Below are positions 12,237-13,665 of a stretch of 13,665 bases of DNA, in pieces (position 1 is the first letter of the stretch; every line of letters starts with the position of its first letter). The stretch lies in the NCBI GenBank assembly GCA_044506885.1, contig JBIQKC010000058.1, forward strand, positions 1-13,665. Direction: 5' to 3'. The translations under genes were made by a program, and so were the position numbers. The stretch comes from Croceibacterium_A sp044506885 (GTDB lineage Bacteria > Pseudomonadota > Alphaproteobacteria > Sphingomonadales > Sphingomonadaceae). The notes below the pieces were generated by a model. That model searched no databases and was not told the origin of the DNA. It saw nothing but the letters and a program-made list of their open reading frames with translations.

Positions 12237-13433
12237 TCAAGCTGGCGGAGCGGGTGGCGGCACGTCGGTGCCGCCGGCTCGAAGATGGTCGCAGACATCG
12301 GCCCACCATTGAGCGAGGCGGACGCGCTCGCTCCAAAACTCCGAGCGCTGATATGCGGCGCGTACATCGTTCCGGTCGACGTGGCTCAGGTGCTTTTCTA
12401 CGGCGTCAACGTTCCAGTGGCCGGACTCGTTCGTCAGCGATGAAAAGGTGCTGCGAAATCCGTGTGGCGACGCCTCGTCGCCGCCGTAGCCCAAGCCTCG
12501 CAGCGCGTAGGAGAACGTGTTTTCCGAAAGTGGTCGGTTGCCCCGGAGTCCCGGGAAAGCGAGCGTTCCGCGGCCCGAGAGCCGGCGCAGTTCGCGGAGC
12601 AGGTCGACGGCCTGTCGCGCAAGCGGCGCGCGGTGCGGCCGGCGCTGTTTGGTGTGGCCGGTCGGAATGCTCCACGCCGCGGCATCTAGGTCGAACTCGT
12701 CCCACGTCGCCAAACGAAGCTCGCCCGGTCGCGCGGCCGTCAGCGCGAGCAATGTCAATCCGATGCGCGTTTCCGGTTGGCCGCCATAGCCATTGATCGA
12801 CCGAAGGAGCCCGCCGAACGCCTCGGGGTCGAGGAGGGCGGCGCGGTGCGCCGTCCGTGGTGTTCGCAGCGCACCGCGCAGCGGGGCGCTTGGGTCGTGC
12901 TCTGCGCGTGCCGTAGCGATGGCAAAACGAAAGATGCCACTCAACGTTGACCGCAAGCGACGGGCGCTTTCGAGGTGCCCACGGCCCTCGGGCACGCGCA
13001 GCACCGCCAGCACCTCGGCGGCGGAAATCTCCGATATCGGGCGCGGGCCGAGCGCGGGCCGGGCGAGATTCACCAGCCACTCATGCTTTGCCGCCGTGGC
13101 CTCGGAACGCCCCTCATCCTTCTGGCGCTGCAGCCACTCGGTCGCGATGGCGTCGAAGGTGTTGCTTCGCGAGACTCGACGCGCCACGGCCGGGTCGACG
13201 CCCCTCGCGAGCACCCGACGATGTTCGTCGCGTAATCCACGCGCGTCGGCGAGGCCGACATCGGGGTACTTGCCGAGGGCCAGCAGCTTCTGCTTGCCGC
13301 CATGGCGATAGGCCAATCGCCAGAGCCGCGAGCCGTTGGGCATGACCCACAGTTGAAGCCCGTTGCCGTCGCTCAGTTTTACGATTCTCGCGCTCGGCTT
13401 GGCGCTTCGGATACGCGAATCTGATAGCGGCAT
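12237..13433 (-). CDS. int: P4-type tyrosine integrase
   Basis: A 398-aa site-specific recombinase that inserts the element at the tRNA-Arg 3' end and removes it with an excisionase. An N-terminal arm-binding DUF4102 domain (about residues 2-80; LSDGNGLQLWVMPNGSRLWR, LALGKYPDVGLADAR) is followed by a core-binding helical domain (about 90-185) and a catalytic domain with Arg235 (TAARPGELRL), Lys262 (HTKQRR), His324 and Arg327 (SPHGFRSTF), His351 (LSH) and the nucleophile Tyr361. All catalytic residues are present, so it should be active. The start is ATG 13433, with GGGAAGA about 9 nt upstream; the frame is open further to 13496 without a better site. It lies 178 bp from attR, as usual for tRNA-targeting elements. 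Confidence 0.97.
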   Translation of the reverse strand: MPLSDSRIRSAKPSARIVKLSDGNGLQLWVMPNGSRLWRLAYRHGGKQKLLALGKYPDVGLADARGLRDEHRRVLARGVDPAVARRVSRSNTFDAIATEWLQRQKDEGRSEATAAKHEWLVNLARPALGPRPISEISAAEVLAVLRVPEGRGHLESARRLRSTLSGIFRFAIATARAEHDPSAPLRGALRTPRTAHRAALLDPEAFGGLLRSINGYGGQPETRIGLTLLALTAARPGELRLATWDEFDLDAAAWSIPTGHTKQRRPHRAPLARQAVDLLRELRRLSGRGTLAFPGLRGNRPLSENTFSYALRGLGYGGDEASPHGFRSTFSSLTNESGHWNVDAVEKHLSHVDRNDVRAAYQRSEFWSERVRLAQWWADVCDHLRAGGTDVPPPAPPA

Positions 13434-13513
13434 CGAACCGTCTTCCCCGTTGGTATGTGCACCAAACGGCGAGTTCCGGTCTAACGCAAGTACCAACAGG
13501 CGGCGCGGTTAGG

Positions 13514-13605
13514 CTGGAACATCCGCGAACAAACTAAGACGGGAATAGCCGCTAAGTCACAGCGATCATTGATTTTCTTGAACTATCTGGAACATCTGCG
13601 GACAA
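13514..13605. repeat. Imperfect 19-bp direct repeat next to attR (candidate integrase arm sites)
   Basis: CTGGAACATCCGCGAACAA (13514-13532) and CTGGAACATCTGCGGACAA (13587-13605) match at 17 of 19 bases, 73 bp apart, between the integrase start and attR. The spacing is near seven helical turns, so both could face the same side of DNA. Arm-type sites bound by the integrase N-terminal domain, or excisionase sites, are the likely role. Confidence 0.65.
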
Positions 13606-13610
13606 GCCGA

Positions 13611-13631
13611 TGGTGACCCCGGCAGGAATCG
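13611..13631. repeat. attR: attR: 21-bp direct repeat within the tRNA-Arg 3' end
   Basis: This is the second copy of the repeat at 35-55, covering the encoded CCA, the discriminator, the acceptor 3' strand and part of the T arm. The two copies are identical over 21 bases and differ on both sides. The distance between them is 13,576 bp, the expected size of the excised circle. Confidence 0.93.
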
Positions 13632-13665
13632 AACCTGCGACCAACAGCTTAGAAGGCTGTCGCTC
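13611..13665 (-). tRNA. tRNA-Arg(UCU), 3' part; 5' part lies beyond the window
   Basis: Read on the minus strand, the visible part has an anticodon stem ACAGC/GCTGT around the 7-base loop CTTCTAA (anticodon TCT, Arg), a short variable region, a T arm GCAGG-TTCGATT-CCTGC, an acceptor strand CGGGGTC, discriminator A and encoded CCA. The D arm and the 5' acceptor strand are outside the window. It serves as the attachment site, and the element supplies the 3' end so the gene should stay functional. Confidence 0.93.

Noticed and set aside
1..13665. CRISPR array, insertion sequence or rRNA
   Set aside because: No regularly spaced repeats, transposase or rRNA-like sequence was seen.

Overview
The window is almost exactly one integrated mobile element of about 13.6 kb, with short chromosomal flanks. 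A perfect 21-bp direct repeat (35-55 and 13611-13631) bounds it. The right copy is the 3' end of a tRNA-Arg(UCU) gene on the minus strand. The left copy is the displaced original 3' end. High G+C (about 65% in a hand-counted stretch), GTG starts, Ala/Arg-rich proteins and a P4-type integrase suggest a high-GC proteobacterium, probably an alphaproteobacterium. The species cannot be read from this window.

Nearly every gene lies on the minus strand and reads right to left, away from the tRNA. The integration/regulation block comes first: tyrosine integrase (12237-13433), a small helical protein (11916-12191) and an excisionase-type HTH protein (11653-11919), closed by a strong intrinsic terminator (11587-11616). 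After a regulatory gap of about 270 bp a second operon begins. It opens with an AlpA-like regulator (11058-11303), a zinc-finger protein (10366-11061) and a D5/P4-family SF3 helicase (8834-10369), joined by GTGA overlaps. Next comes a large inverted repeat with iteron-like repeats (8725-8825), a candidate replication origin or operator. A tightly packed set of five small unknown genes follows (8691 to 6173), two of which look like paralogous coiled-coil proteins and one like a stand-alone scaffold segment. The operon continues with a lambda-D-type head decoration protein (5500-6156), a frameshifted Nu1-type terminase small subunit (4753-5353), an S49 capsid protease (3659-4756), a Mu-like tail tape measure protein (1374-3662) and a three-pass membrane protein (857-1348). 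The left end holds an antitoxin-like HTH gene that also looks frameshifted.

The striking point is which virion genes are present. The element has proteins that choose DNA (TerS), govern head maturation or size (protease, scaffold-like protein, decoration) and set tail length (tape measure). I see no large terminase, portal, major capsid protein, tail tube or sheath, baseplate or recognisable lysis gene. With paired att sites, an intact integrase, an AlpA regulator and its own helicase, it looks like a phage satellite that would take lattice proteins from a helper and re-specify the particle. A degraded prophage is the main alternative, and two apparent single-base frameshifts (TerS and the left HTH gene) favour it. 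Three otherwise unrelated proteins (S49 protease, scaffold-like protein and a 107-aa protein) end in the same short motif, (E/D)R(V/T)(R/H)AAF(K/R/A)RG. Their codons have diverged, which suggests a conserved docking or capsid-targeting tail and is the most novel feature here.
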